A stretch of DNA of 64,000 bases from Candidatus Gastranaerophilales bacterium (GTDB taxonomy: Bacteria; Cyanobacteriota; Vampirovibrionia; Gastranaerophilales; Gastranaerophilaceae): the NCBI GenBank assembly GCA_944322785.1, contig CALUPW010000008.1, positions 1 through 64,000 of the forward strand. Reading direction: 5' to 3'. How positions within the stretch are numbered: position 1 is the first letter of the stretch; every line of letters begins with the position of its first letter. The position numbers and the translations under genes are program-made. Shown here piece after piece: positions 25,354 to 33,515 of this stretch. Below the pieces are notes generated by a model. That model made no database searches. It was not told the origin of the DNA and saw only the letters and a list, made by a program, of their open reading frames with translations.

Positions 25354-26409
25354 TTATTTGTATGATTTTCTTATAATCTCTTCCAATTTATTAAGGAGAT
25401 CTTCTTCCGGAACTTTTGCAATAATCTGCCCTTTCCTAAAAACAAGGCCTTCACCGACACCGCCTGCGATACCGAAGTCCGCATGTCTGGCTTCTCCGGG
25501 ACCGTTCACTGCACATCCCATTGTTGCAATTGTAATCGGAGCTTCTATATCTTTAAATCTTTCCTCAACCTGTTTTGCAAGAGAAATTAAATCAATTCTG
25601 GTACGCCCGCATGTCGGGCAGGAAACAAAATTTACCCCTTTTTTGCGAAGTCCCAGAGCTTTTAAAATATCAAAACCGGCAGTGACTTCCTCAACCGGAT
25701 TTTCAGTCAGAGAAACCCTTATTGTATCGCCGATGCCTTCTGACAGCAGAGTTCCAAGCCCGATTGAAGATTTTATCAACCCCTGCCGCAGCGTTCCGGC
25801 TTCCGTAATTCCCAGATGCAGCGGATATGAAATTTTTCCGGCAATTGAACGGTAAGCATCAATCGTTGTCATAACATCCGAGGATTTCAATGAAACTTTT
25901 ATCAAATCAAAATCTAAATCCTCAAGAATTTTGATATGCCTCATCGCACTTTGAACCATTTTTTCAGACAAAGGCATATCAACATTAAGAAGCTCTTTTT
26001 CTAACGAACCGCCATTTACACCTATTCTTATCGGGGTTTGATTAATTTTTGCAAGCTTTACGACTTTTTCAACGTTTTCACGTTTGCCGATGTTGCCGGG
26101 ATTTAGCCGGAGCGCATGAATTCCGTTATTCAAACATTCAATCGCAAGTCTGTAATCAAAATGGATATCAGCAACAAGCGGAAGCGGTGCTTTTTTTACA
26201 ATATCTTTTATGGCGCAGGCCGCATCTTCATTCAAAACTGCAAGCCTTGCAATCTCGCAGCCCCTGTCTGCAAATTCATTTAGCTGCCTTAAGGTTGCCT
26301 CAATGTCGCATGTGTCAGTGTTGCACATGGATTGAACACTGATTGGCGCATCCCCGCCTATTTTAACGTTTCCGATTTGTATTTGTTTTGATTTACGTCT
26401 TTTAATCAT
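25354..26409 (-). CDS. ispG: 4-hydroxy-3-methylbut-2-enyl-diphosphate synthase
   Basis: IspG makes HMBPP from MEcPP in the MEP pathway of isoprenoid synthesis, using a [4Fe-4S] cluster. The 351-residue protein is a normal short-form IspG: N-terminal TIM barrel (ISVQSMCNTDT, LVADIHFDYRLAI, LRLNPGNIG), then the cluster-binding part with SCPTCGRTR and a later cysteine in TMGCAVNGPGEARHAD. It stands alone on the minus strand. Isoprenoid supply also feeds undecaprenyl phosphate, recycled here by UppP. Confidence 0.96.
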   Translation of the reverse strand: MIKRRKSKQIQIGNVKIGGDAPISVQSMCNTDTCDIEATLRQLNEFADRGCEIARLAVLNEDAACAIKDIVKKAPLPLVADIHFDYRLAIECLNNGIHALRLNPGNIGKRENVEKVVKLAKINQTPIRIGVNGGSLEKELLNVDMPLSEKMVQSAMRHIKILEDLDFDLIKVSLKSSDVMTTIDAYRSIAGKISYPLHLGITEAGTLRQGLIKSSIGLGTLLSEGIGDTIRVSLTENPVEEVTAGFDILKALGLRKKGVNFVSCPTCGRTRIDLISLAKQVEERFKDIEAPITIATMGCAVNGPGEARHADFGIAGGVGEGLVFRKGQIIAKVPEEDLLNKLEEIIRKSYK

Positions 26410-26495
26410 ATTTTCATGCTATCATAAAGAAAAATTTAGAATACACTATAATCTTATTTTTCCACTGACTTTATGAAAACTAAATTCTATTTTGG

Positions 26496-26525
26496 AAGAG
26501 ATTCTGAAACAAGTTCAGAATGACA
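26496..26525. repeat. Single REP-like palindrome
   Basis: GATTCTGAAACAAGTTCAGAATGAC, the same family as the arrays near 33 and 58 kb, here alone in a short gap between ispG and the phosphoesterase gene. Confidence 0.6.
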
Positions 26526-26572
26526 TAAAGAAATAAAACAGTGTAAAATAAAAACTAAAAGAGAGGGATTTT

Positions 26573-27307
26573 ATGAAAATTGCAGTAATTTCAGATATTC
26601 ATGCGAATTTAGAAGCTCTTAGAACTGTTTTAGAAGATATTAAAGAACAAAAATGTGACAGAATTTTCTGCCTCGGCGACCTCGCAATGGCAGGGCCTCA
26701 GCCTGTTGAAACTGTTGATTTTATTATGGAACAAAAAGACTGGACTATAATTCAGGGAAACACTGATAAACTCATCGTTGATTATAATGAAGAACTTTTC
26801 GAAAATATGATGAATGTCTTTCCTCTTATGGCAAAGGCTTTGAGAGAAGATGTAAAAATTTTGAGAGAAGATCAGAAAGAATTTTTAAAAAATCTTCCGC
26901 CGCAAAAGGAACTTGAAATTGAGGGTGTAAAAATTCTTCTTGTACACGGCTCTCCAAGAAGAAACAATGAGGATATTCTCCCGAACCTTCCAATTGAAAA
27001 GGTTGAAGAAATTATTGAAGGTGTAAATGCTGATTTAATCCTTTGCGGACACACCCACATGCCGGCAGGGTACCAGACAAGAACAAAACAGACCGTAATC
27101 AACGACGGAAGCGTCGGACGCCCGATGACAGAGGATTTGAAATCTTGCTACCTGATTTTAGACATAAAAGACGGAGGTTTTGAAGTTGAACACAGACTTC
27201 TGGATTATGACAGGGAAAAAGCCGCCTCAATTATGCGCTCAAGAAACTTTGACGGCGCTGCCGGAATTGCAGATATGCTGGTTAAGCCCTCGCCAAGGCA
27301 TGCTTAA
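26573..27307 (+). CDS. Calcineurin-like metallophosphoesterase
   Basis: The 244-residue protein shows all motifs of the YfcE/MJ0936-type family: SDIHAN (residues 7-12), GDLAMAGP near 36, GNTDK near 62, LVHGSPRR near 122 and GHTHMP near 156. These bind two metals and hydrolyse phosphoesters; the natural substrate of this group is not established. GAGAGG precedes the ATG. Its stop codon directly abuts that of the convergent metalloprotease-like gene, with no space for a separate terminator. Confidence 0.9.
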   Translation: MKIAVISDIHANLEALRTVLEDIKEQKCDRIFCLGDLAMAGPQPVETVDFIMEQKDWTIIQGNTDKLIVDYNEELFENMMNVFPLMAKALREDVKILREDQKEFLKNLPPQKELEIEGVKILLVHGSPRRNNEDILPNLPIEKVEEIIEGVNADLILCGHTHMPAGYQTRTKQTVINDGSVGRPMTEDLKSCYLILDIKDGGFEVEHRLLDYDREKAASIMRSRNFDGAAGIADMLVKPSPRHA

Positions 27308-28663
27308 TCAGGCGTTTATCAGATAACTCCTTGTTTGCGGAAAATACCTTTCAAGATATTCAGTTCTTGTACCAAGCAAACGGCTGATATCCGGACTTTT
27401 GTTTGAGGCCAGAAGTTCTGCTGCCGTTTCCTGAAAACTTTGTATTGACGTTTCCAGATTTGAATGATTTATAAAATAGTCTACGTATTGCCGCTGTGTT
27501 TGAGGAAACTCCTTCATAAACATATTCAATTCTTGAGAGTAAATGTCCACAAACTCTTGGGCTGTCGAATAAATTCCCCGGCCCATAGCACAGTCATTTT
27601 CTACAGTGCCGAACAAATCATCAATATGTCCCATTTCATGCCTGAATATAAATATATCATCTCCTGTAGAAACTTTACCTGCAGAACAATTTGCAAAAGC
27701 GTCAATTTTATTAGGATTATATTCTAGAGTCTTGAGTTTTTTGCTTATAACCTGCAATTCGTCAGCGGAGCATTCTTTAAGCATATTTTTCAATTTCAAA
27801 GCATTTTCCGGAGTGTTATTGTCATCAACCAGAGATTTTAAATCAATTACACAATCAGTTTCGCCTTTTGCATTCAAAAGCTTTATCTCATCTGATGAAT
27901 ACAAAACTCGGTACTTCTTGCCGTTAATTGTTGATTCGGCTTCGTTTGCAGATATCATCTTATGCTTAACATTTCGTCCGGATAATATTTTGCCGTCTTT
28001 TGAAATATTTAATCTCATTGCCCAGCTTCCGTCCGGCAGTTTACGATATTTGGATTTTGTAACTGTTCCGTCAAGCGCTTCCATATCTTTTGTAACAGTC
28101 AAAATCCCATTTTTGCTTTTCTTAACGTCTATAATCGGTTTTACGGTTCCATCCGGCATTACGACTTTCCAGTTATGCAAACCGTCAATTTCCGATGGTG
28201 TCAAATATTCAGTTCTTAAAAGTCTACCGTCTTTATCCCTTATTTGCCTTGTTTCGGAAATCGATTCCAGCATTCTTTCTACATCTCCATCTTTAGGAAC
28301 AGCATGACCTTCAAGAACGACTTCAAAATCTTTTCCGATAATTTTTGACTGAGCCGGCTTGCCGGCAACCGGTACAACTTTGTCAGTCGATATTAAATTC
28401 ATTTTATTATCAAAAGTTTTTATCAAAACTTCTTTGTCATTAACTTTACTCCATTCCATCAGCCGGAATTTGTCCGGGTCGTACAAATCTTTCTCTGCAA
28501 AAAATACAACATCACCATTATGAGATTTTTTAATTTTGCCAATTGCTTTTAAAGCCCCGTTAAGGTCGATATCCTTAACTTTTGCAATTTCGCTGATTGA
28601 ATATCCGTTTAGACCGCTTGTTTTTGCAAACTTTACAAGTCCGTTAATTTCTAAATTCTTCAT
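27308..28663 (-). CDS. Putative zinc metalloprotease (HExxH), probably 5'-truncated by a frameshift
   Basis: The 451-residue frame ends with a zincin-like segment: IFRHEMGHIDDLFG (HExxH) and about 55 residues later a helix QETAAELLAS that could give the third ligand. This pattern is seen in lethal-factor-like peptidases. The region before it is a string of beta-type stretches (DGTVKPIIDVKKSKNG, GTVTKSKYRKLPDGSW). No signal peptide is seen. The ATG at 28663 has no ribosome site, and the same frame stays open and protein-like for about 100 bases upstream (EGPFVFKDEYVFNGEQ). The true start may thus be the gene at 28756-29181. Confidence 0.65.
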   Translation of the reverse strand: MKNLEINGLVKFAKTSGLNGYSISEIAKVKDIDLNGALKAIGKIKKSHNGDVVFFAEKDLYDPDKFRLMEWSKVNDKEVLIKTFDNKMNLISTDKVVPVAGKPAQSKIIGKDFEVVLEGHAVPKDGDVERMLESISETRQIRDKDGRLLRTEYLTPSEIDGLHNWKVVMPDGTVKPIIDVKKSKNGILTVTKDMEALDGTVTKSKYRKLPDGSWAMRLNISKDGKILSGRNVKHKMISANEAESTINGKKYRVLYSSDEIKLLNAKGETDCVIDLKSLVDDNNTPENALKLKNMLKECSADELQVISKKLKTLEYNPNKIDAFANCSAGKVSTGDDIFIFRHEMGHIDDLFGTVENDCAMGRGIYSTAQEFVDIYSQELNMFMKEFPQTQRQYVDYFINHSNLETSIQSFQETAAELLASNKSPDISRLLGTRTEYLERYFPQTRSYLINA

Positions 28664-28755
28664 ACTGGCAAGCAGGATTAATTGTTCTCCGTTAAAAACA
28701 TATTCGTCCTTGAATACAAACGGACCTTCCTGTATTTTAATATTAACCAGTTTTC

Positions 28756-29181
28756 TTAATCTTTGAATTTCAGATTAACATCAGGGCGTTCTGCTAAGCT
28801 TGCAATCTCAAAACATCTTGAATCTGTATATCGCCCTGTAAAGTCCTTATTACGCATAAAACCCCAATTAACCCTTTTGATTTCAGCCCTCAGCGCCTCT
28901 TCGGAAAATTTTGTTTTGCCGCTTTTGGTTTTGACTTCTTTCAGTGCATCAATGACCCTTTCTTCAGGCGAAAGTTTATATATACCCCCACGAAAAATTC
29001 CTTGAAAATAATCCGGTAATTTTATATAAGATTTTAGATCTTTAATTTCTGTCTTATCCAACAATTTTAATGCTTTTTGAAATTCAAACGCCTTGCCCCA
29101 ATTAATCGAAACTTTGCCGCCTGGTTTTATAAAATTGTAAGCAGCTTTCGCTAAATCAATAGTTAAACCGATTTTTCCCAT
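28756..29181 (-). CDS. Unknown protein, 141 aa, possible N-terminal part of the HExxH gene
   Basis: A strong AAAGGAG precedes the ATG. The product is charged and helical with no recognised domain. It stops 92 bases before the first ATG of the HExxH frame. That second frame is open back to within this gene, overlapping its last codons, so one base gained or lost near 28757-28770 would fuse the two into a protein of roughly 620 residues. Alternatives are a real pair of overlapping genes or a sequencing error. It is divergent from the heptose kinase gene. Confidence 0.6.
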   Translation of the reverse strand: MGKIGLTIDLAKAAYNFIKPGGKVSINWGKAFEFQKALKLLDKTEIKDLKSYIKLPDYFQGIFRGGIYKLSPEERVIDALKEVKTKSGKTKFSEEALRAEIKRVNWGFMRNKDFTGRYTDSRCFEIASLAERPDVNLKFKD

Positions 29182-29326
29182 GAAATTCTCCTTTCATCCC
29201 CTGTGTTTATATAAAGTATTTTCGATAACTAAAAATTACGTTTTCTGTTTATATTTGCTTAACAAAATTCAATTTTTGCACTTAATTTTGTTTGTGATAA
29301 GATTAAGGAAAATTCGGAAAAAGGTT

Positions 29327-30334
29327 ATGGATGTAGATAAAAAGAAATTAATAGCATATATAAAAAGATTGAATGAGCCGAAAATTCTTGTAGTTGGCGA
29401 TCTGGCAATAGATGAGATGATTTACGGCGATACAGAAAGGATTTCAAGAGAAGCTCCTGTTCTGATTTTGCAGCATACAAGAACAAATCTTATTTTAGGA
29501 GCAGCTTCAAATGCAGCACACAACGTTGCGACATTAAACAACGGAAAAGTTGAAGCAATCGGAGTTTGCGGGGATGATTACCAGTCCGGACAACTTATTG
29601 AAACATTCCAAAAATCCAACGTCAGCTGTAAATATATGGTAAAGGATTCCGACCGCAAAACGACGACAAAAACAAGAATTTCAGGAAGCATTTCGACATC
29701 AATTACCCAGCAGATAGTCAGGATTGACAGACAAACAAAAGACGAACTATCTAAAGAAACCGAAAATAAAGTTATTGAAAACATAAAAAAAGTAATTCCG
29801 ACAGTAGATGCGGTAATTCTTTCAAACTATCACATCGGAACTTTAACCAAAAAAGTTATTGACAAAACTATTGAATTTGCAAACAAAAATAAAAAAATAG
29901 TTGTCGTTGATGCACAAAAAAATCTTGAAATTTACAAAAACATAACTTCAATGACCCCGAACCTTCCGGACACACAAAAGTCCGTAGGTTTTGAAATAAA
30001 TAACGAAGAAGATTTGAAAAAAGCCGGCGATAAACTCTTAAGAGAAACAAAAGCTAAATCAATTTTAATAACCTGCGGTGCTGACGGAATGTTTGTTACC
30101 GAACCAAACAAAAAATATACAAAAATTCCTGTTTTTAACAAATCTGAAGTATTTGATGTAACAGGTGCCGGAGATACAGTAACTGCAGTCTACACTCTTG
30201 CGCTTGCAGCAGGTGCGGACAGCGTTTATGCGGCTCTTATCGGAAACATTGCCGCAAGTCTTGTTGTAAAGCAATTCGGATGTGCAACCACCACAATCAG
30301 CGAACTCTTGTGTGCGGTTGAAAATATTTTATAG
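29327..30334 (+). CDS. rfaE1: PfkB-family heptose-7-phosphate kinase (RfaE domain I type)
   Basis: The 335-residue ribokinase-fold protein matches the first domain of HldE: VVGDLAIDEMIYGDTERISREAPV near the start, GAASNAAHNVATL, and the anion-hole motif DVTGAGDT near residue 285. It would phosphorylate D-glycero-D-manno-heptose 7-phosphate at C1 on the route to ADP-heptose for the LPS core. The nucleotidyltransferase half of HldE is absent here, so this is the split form. The ATG at 29327 starts the conserved sequence; a longer upstream frame is not family-like. A different PfkB sugar kinase cannot be fully excluded. Confidence 0.8.
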   Translation: MDVDKKKLIAYIKRLNEPKILVVGDLAIDEMIYGDTERISREAPVLILQHTRTNLILGAASNAAHNVATLNNGKVEAIGVCGDDYQSGQLIETFQKSNVSCKYMVKDSDRKTTTKTRISGSISTSITQQIVRIDRQTKDELSKETENKVIENIKKVIPTVDAVILSNYHIGTLTKKVIDKTIEFANKNKKIVVVDAQKNLEIYKNITSMTPNLPDTQKSVGFEINNEEDLKKAGDKLLRETKAKSILITCGADGMFVTEPNKKYTKIPVFNKSEVFDVTGAGDTVTAVYTLALAAGADSVYAALIGNIAASLVVKQFGCATTTISELLCAVENIL

Positions 30335-30343
30335 GAGAAAATT

Positions 30344-30919
30344 ATGGAAAACTTTTTAAATACCTTAAAAAAACTCAAAATCACGGATTACATTATTATT
30401 TTCGGGGTAATTCTCGTTGCATTTGTCGGATTTTTAACTTACAAAGGATTCCATAAAACCGCCGACAATGCCGTTGATGCAGTTTCCGAGATTAAATTTG
30501 ACGTATTTATAAGAGGAATTACATATACCGGCAGTGAACTGCCGATAAAAGCAAATGAAAAAACTTTTATAAGTATAAGAAATGTCCCCTATTCAGACCT
30601 TATGATTACGGATGTAAAAGCCGAAAAAAGAAAAATCGTTCTGCCTGTCTTAAATACTAAAAATACGAAAACCGTTATTGTAGTTGAAGATGTTTCTCAG
30701 CCCAACGTATATGATGCCGTTGTTACACTCAAAGATTTTGCAAAAATAACAAAAGACGGTGCTGTTGTCGGCGGAAACAAAATCAAAATCGGACTGCCGA
30801 TAACCCTTGAAGGTGCAGATTACAGACTTAACGGAACCGTTTCAAATATTCAGGTTACGCACGGAACGGATGACGCAGTTAATGACCAGCAATTGAGCGC
30901 AGTGGAAAATGTTCAATAA
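30344..30919 (+). CDS. DUF4330-like membrane-anchored protein
   Basis: The 191-residue protein has a membrane helix near residues 16-34 and a soluble part ending in LPITLEGADYRLNGTVSNIQV, a signature of DUF4330 proteins, which are frequent in Cyanobacteriota. It starts nine bases after the heptose kinase, behind AGGAG, and overlaps the next gene by 11 bases. These three genes are therefore one operon, and a role at the envelope in surface glycan assembly is a fair guess. Biochemical function is unknown. Confidence 0.7.
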   Translation: MENFLNTLKKLKITDYIIIFGVILVAFVGFLTYKGFHKTADNAVDAVSEIKFDVFIRGITYTGSELPIKANEKTFISIRNVPYSDLMITDVKAEKRKIVLPVLNTKNTKTVIVVEDVSQPNVYDAVVTLKDFAKITKDGAVVGGNKIKIGLPITLEGADYRLNGTVSNIQVTHGTDDAVNDQQLSAVENVQ

Positions 30920-32225
30920 AATATTTAACTTTACGCAAAATCATACACAATTTCTTTACAACAACAGCCTGCTTCTTCAAAATATTGATAAATTTATTTA
31001 TATATCAATACTGGCTGTATTTGCGGCATCAACAATTTTTCCGTCGGATTATATCGGAATAATTGCCGTATTCACAACATTTTTGACAATTATAAAACTT
31101 CTTTTCGTAAAAGGCGAAAAACTTGAGGCAACGAAAGCGGAAATCTGGCTTCTTGCATACTTTATGATTGTTGTTGTAAGCCTTGCAGGTTCAAGTCTTT
31201 TCATGCTGAGTCTTAAAGGCTTTATGAAAACATTCATATATCTTGGATTTTATGTTTCAATTGCGCATTTTTTAAAAAATAATAAAGACAAAATATTCCC
31301 GATATTTTTGACAATCGGATTGTGCATAAGCTTTGAAGGTATAATGGGATTTTTACAAAATTTTGCACACGTTGAGGAAATTTCAACATGGCAGGATGTT
31401 TCAAAACTAAATCCGGAAGAAGTCATGACACGTGTTTACGGAACATTAAAACCTTACAACCCGAACCTTCTTGGAGGATATTTTGTTGCGGGGATCCCTG
31501 CTTTGTATGCAGTTACTGCAGTATTTTTGACGGATAAAAAATATAAATCAGGAATAATCGCAGGGATTTTTGCGCTTATTTCAAGTGCGGCACTGTTTTT
31601 GACAGGATGCAGAGGCTCATATATCGGAATGCTGGTAATTTTAGGCGGAACATTTCTTGTTTCCGCAAAATACCTCTGGCAAAACTACAAAGCTATTTAT
31701 ATTTCAATAGTAGGTGCATGTATTGCTCTTATAACTTCTGCAATCATTATGTCCGCATCATTAAGAGCACGGGTTTTGTCAATGTTTGCAATGCGGCAGG
31801 ATTCATCAAATTCCTTCAGATTTAACGTTTACCAGTCATCTTTTAATATGTTCAAAGACAACTGGCTTCTGGGAATCGGCTGCGGCAACAGAAACTTCCG
31901 TGAAATATACGGACTTTATATGAGAACAGGATTTGATGCATTGTCCGCCTACAATATTTTCCTTGAAATTGCCGTTGAAAGCGGAATATTTGCACTTATT
32001 GCGTTTTTATGCTTTATAATTACAACGATTGGTGACGGCATCAAAATTATTCTTAAATCCGACAACATAAAACAGGTAATTTATTTATCAGCTGCCGTAA
32101 TTTCAATTTGTGCACTAATGATACACGGACTTGTTGACACTGTATTTTTCAGACCGCAATTACAGTTTATTTTCTGGACTATGGCGGCTGTTGTTTCATG
32201 CGAACACAAAAAGTCTGACTTTTAA
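30909..32225 (+). CDS. O-antigen ligase/polymerase family membrane protein (IctB-like)
   Basis: The 438-residue protein has about 10-12 membrane helices and a long periplasmic loop, as in Wzy/WaaL enzymes. TRVYGTLKPYNPNLLGGYF, FLTGCRGSYIG and HGLVDTVFFRPQLQF resemble cyanobacterial IctB, once called a bicarbonate transporter and now grouped with O-antigen ligases. As third gene after a heptose kinase, glycan ligation or polymerisation is the best reading. It shares a TTAA at its stop with the convergent prepilin gene. Confidence 0.8.
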   Translation: MFNKIFNFTQNHTQFLYNNSLLLQNIDKFIYISILAVFAASTIFPSDYIGIIAVFTTFLTIIKLLFVKGEKLEATKAEIWLLAYFMIVVVSLAGSSLFMLSLKGFMKTFIYLGFYVSIAHFLKNNKDKIFPIFLTIGLCISFEGIMGFLQNFAHVEEISTWQDVSKLNPEEVMTRVYGTLKPYNPNLLGGYFVAGIPALYAVTAVFLTDKKYKSGIIAGIFALISSAALFLTGCRGSYIGMLVILGGTFLVSAKYLWQNYKAIYISIVGACIALITSAIIMSASLRARVLSMFAMRQDSSNSFRFNVYQSSFNMFKDNWLLGIGCGNRNFREIYGLYMRTGFDALSAYNIFLEIAVESGIFALIAFLCFIITTIGDGIKIILKSDNIKQVIYLSAAVISICALMIHGLVDTVFFRPQLQFIFWTMAAVVSCEHKKSDF

Positions 32226-32920
32226 TTCAAAAGCCAGCTATAGTAATAGCATGGCGGATGTTTACAAAAACTGCTCTGTTTTAAAATATCCTGATTATAA
32301 AAGGTTATTACTTTTCTGTATTTTTGAGCCTTATTTGCATGTTTGTTGTTAGCATCACCGAATGTAAATATCCACCGGTCTTTTCCGAATAAGTTCGGTC
32401 TAGAGAAGCCGTTTGTGTCAACAAGAAATATATTTTGACCTTTTTCATAGACACACCAGCTTCGTCCGGAAACATCTAAAAAACAATATGATGTATTTTC
32501 AGACGGAGCACCGTTTTCAAGGTCAATCCCGTCTGATTGATCGCCAGAAGAACAACTTCCGCCGCAAACAGTATCCCCTTTTGCCCAGCATCTGTAAATA
32601 TCCTTGTTTTCGCAGTCAAGCATAATTTTAAACCCTGATTTAAAAACCGCAAATTCTTCCAAAGTAGATGCGGCATCATAACTTTTTGTACGTGTAAATT
32701 CTTGATTAAGCAAAGCTTCTTGAAAAACCTGCGAAAGCTCTGAATATGCTTTTTTATATGCACTTTTAAACTGAACTTCCTGATATTTTTTAATAACAGC
32801 AGGAAGCGTCATTGCGGCAATTATTCCGATTATGCCGAGTGTTATAAGAACCTCTGCCATGGTAAAGGCGGCTTTTCGGGACTTTTGCTGCCATAAGTGC
32901 CGGATTAAATTAACCGGCAT
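32222..32920 (-). CDS. Type IV prepilin-like protein with REP-derived 5' end
   Basis: The mature part starts at A-FTMAEVLITLGIIG, with glutamate at +5 and a hydrophobic helix. The globular part has cysteines and the shared FLVDTNGFSRPNLFGKD motif. The first plausible start is the ATG at 32920, giving a 20-residue leader (MPVNLIRHLWQQKSRKAAF). That ATG lies at the edge of a REP-like palindrome and has no Shine-Dalgarno. The frame stays open upstream through the whole palindrome array to the poly-G leader at 33303-33353. Alanine, not glycine, precedes the cleavage site. Confidence 0.82.
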   Translation of the reverse strand: MPVNLIRHLWQQKSRKAAFTMAEVLITLGIIGIIAAMTLPAVIKKYQEVQFKSAYKKAYSELSQVFQEALLNQEFTRTKSYDAASTLEEFAVFKSGFKIMLDCENKDIYRCWAKGDTVCGGSCSSGDQSDGIDLENGAPSENTSYCFLDVSGRSWCVYEKGQNIFLVDTNGFSRPNLFGKDRWIFTFGDANNKHANKAQKYRKVITFYNQDILKQSSFCKHPPCYYYSWLLN

Positions 32921-32922
32921 TG

Positions 32923-33195
32923 ATAGACTCTGACTTCCGTCAGAGTGACGGGACGGGGTGCGTGGTATCCGGCTGCTTTTGTCACTCCGGATTGCGGGGC
33001 GGAGGTTGTTAGACGCCATCTTCGTCATTCCGGCCTCCGAGCCGGAATCTATTGATTTATTAAAAGATTCTGAAACAAGTTCAGAATGACGGAAAGAAGA
33101 ATTTGTATTTTGACCGCTTTTGTCACTCCGGCCCCCAAGCTGGAGTCTGTTTCTATCAGCATTGATAGATTCCGGATCAAGGCCGGAATGACGTT
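32923..33195. repeat. Array of REP-like palindromes upstream of the prepilin
   Basis: About six inverted repeats of 25-35 bases occur: GACTCTGAC/GTCAGAGTGAC at 32925-32949, CATTCCGG/CCGGAATC near 33025-33052, GATTCTGAA/TTCAGAATGACG at 33065-33090, and GATTCCGG/CCGGAATGACG at 33166-33192, with two degenerate ones. One reading frame has no stop across the array. The same order recurs at 57818-58142. Confidence 0.75.
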
Positions 33196-33302
33196 TCATT
33201 TTTTCGTAAAATTCTTCAAGACATGTAATTTTAAGAGTCTTTGGACTTGAATTGTCCTTGTTTTCTGAATGATATAAGTTTAAATCGCAACAGGAGCTTG
33301 CT

Positions 33303-33353
33303 TTACAGGTTGCCCCCCCCCCCCTGAAATCCAGTCATATCAATAGTTTCCAT
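33303..33353 (-). CDS. Poly-G leader ORF upstream of prepilin (possible contingency switch), copy A
   Basis: A strong AAAGGAG lies eight bases before the ATG at 33353. The ORF reads METIDMTGFQ, then a run of 12 G (12 C at 33313-33324 on the plus strand), then stops after 16 codons. With 13 G (or 10) it would encode 24 residues ending QPVKQAPVAI. With 14 or 11 G it would continue without a stop through the REP array into the prepilin. No other strong ribosome site exists before the prepilin. A near-identical unit lies at 58221-58271. Coding is inferred; the tract length could also be a sequencing or assembly error. Confidence 0.5.
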   Translation of the reverse strand: METIDMTGFQGGGGNL

Positions 33354-33515
33354 ACTTTAAGCTCCTTTCGGATATTACTTTTTTATACTATCATATTGTC
33401 CGATTTTTTACAAGAGTAAAATTTTCGAACTGTAATTTTTATTATTAAGTTTATGTAAAGGCGTGCTTAACTTGTGGTAAACTAATCATGTGGGTAATTT
33501 AAGAAGGAGAAAAGT

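Noticed and set aside
30909-32225. Annotation as inorganic carbon (bicarbonate) transporter
   Set aside because: The name comes from early work on IctB. The fold is that of O-antigen ligases and the neighbours are LPS genes, so the ligase reading is preferred.
33199-33201. ATG at 33199 as start of the prepilin at 32222
   Set aside because: It lies inside the REP array with no ribosome site and would add about 93 residues of palindrome translation. The ATG at 32920 gives a normal prepilin leader, unless the poly-G fusion is real.
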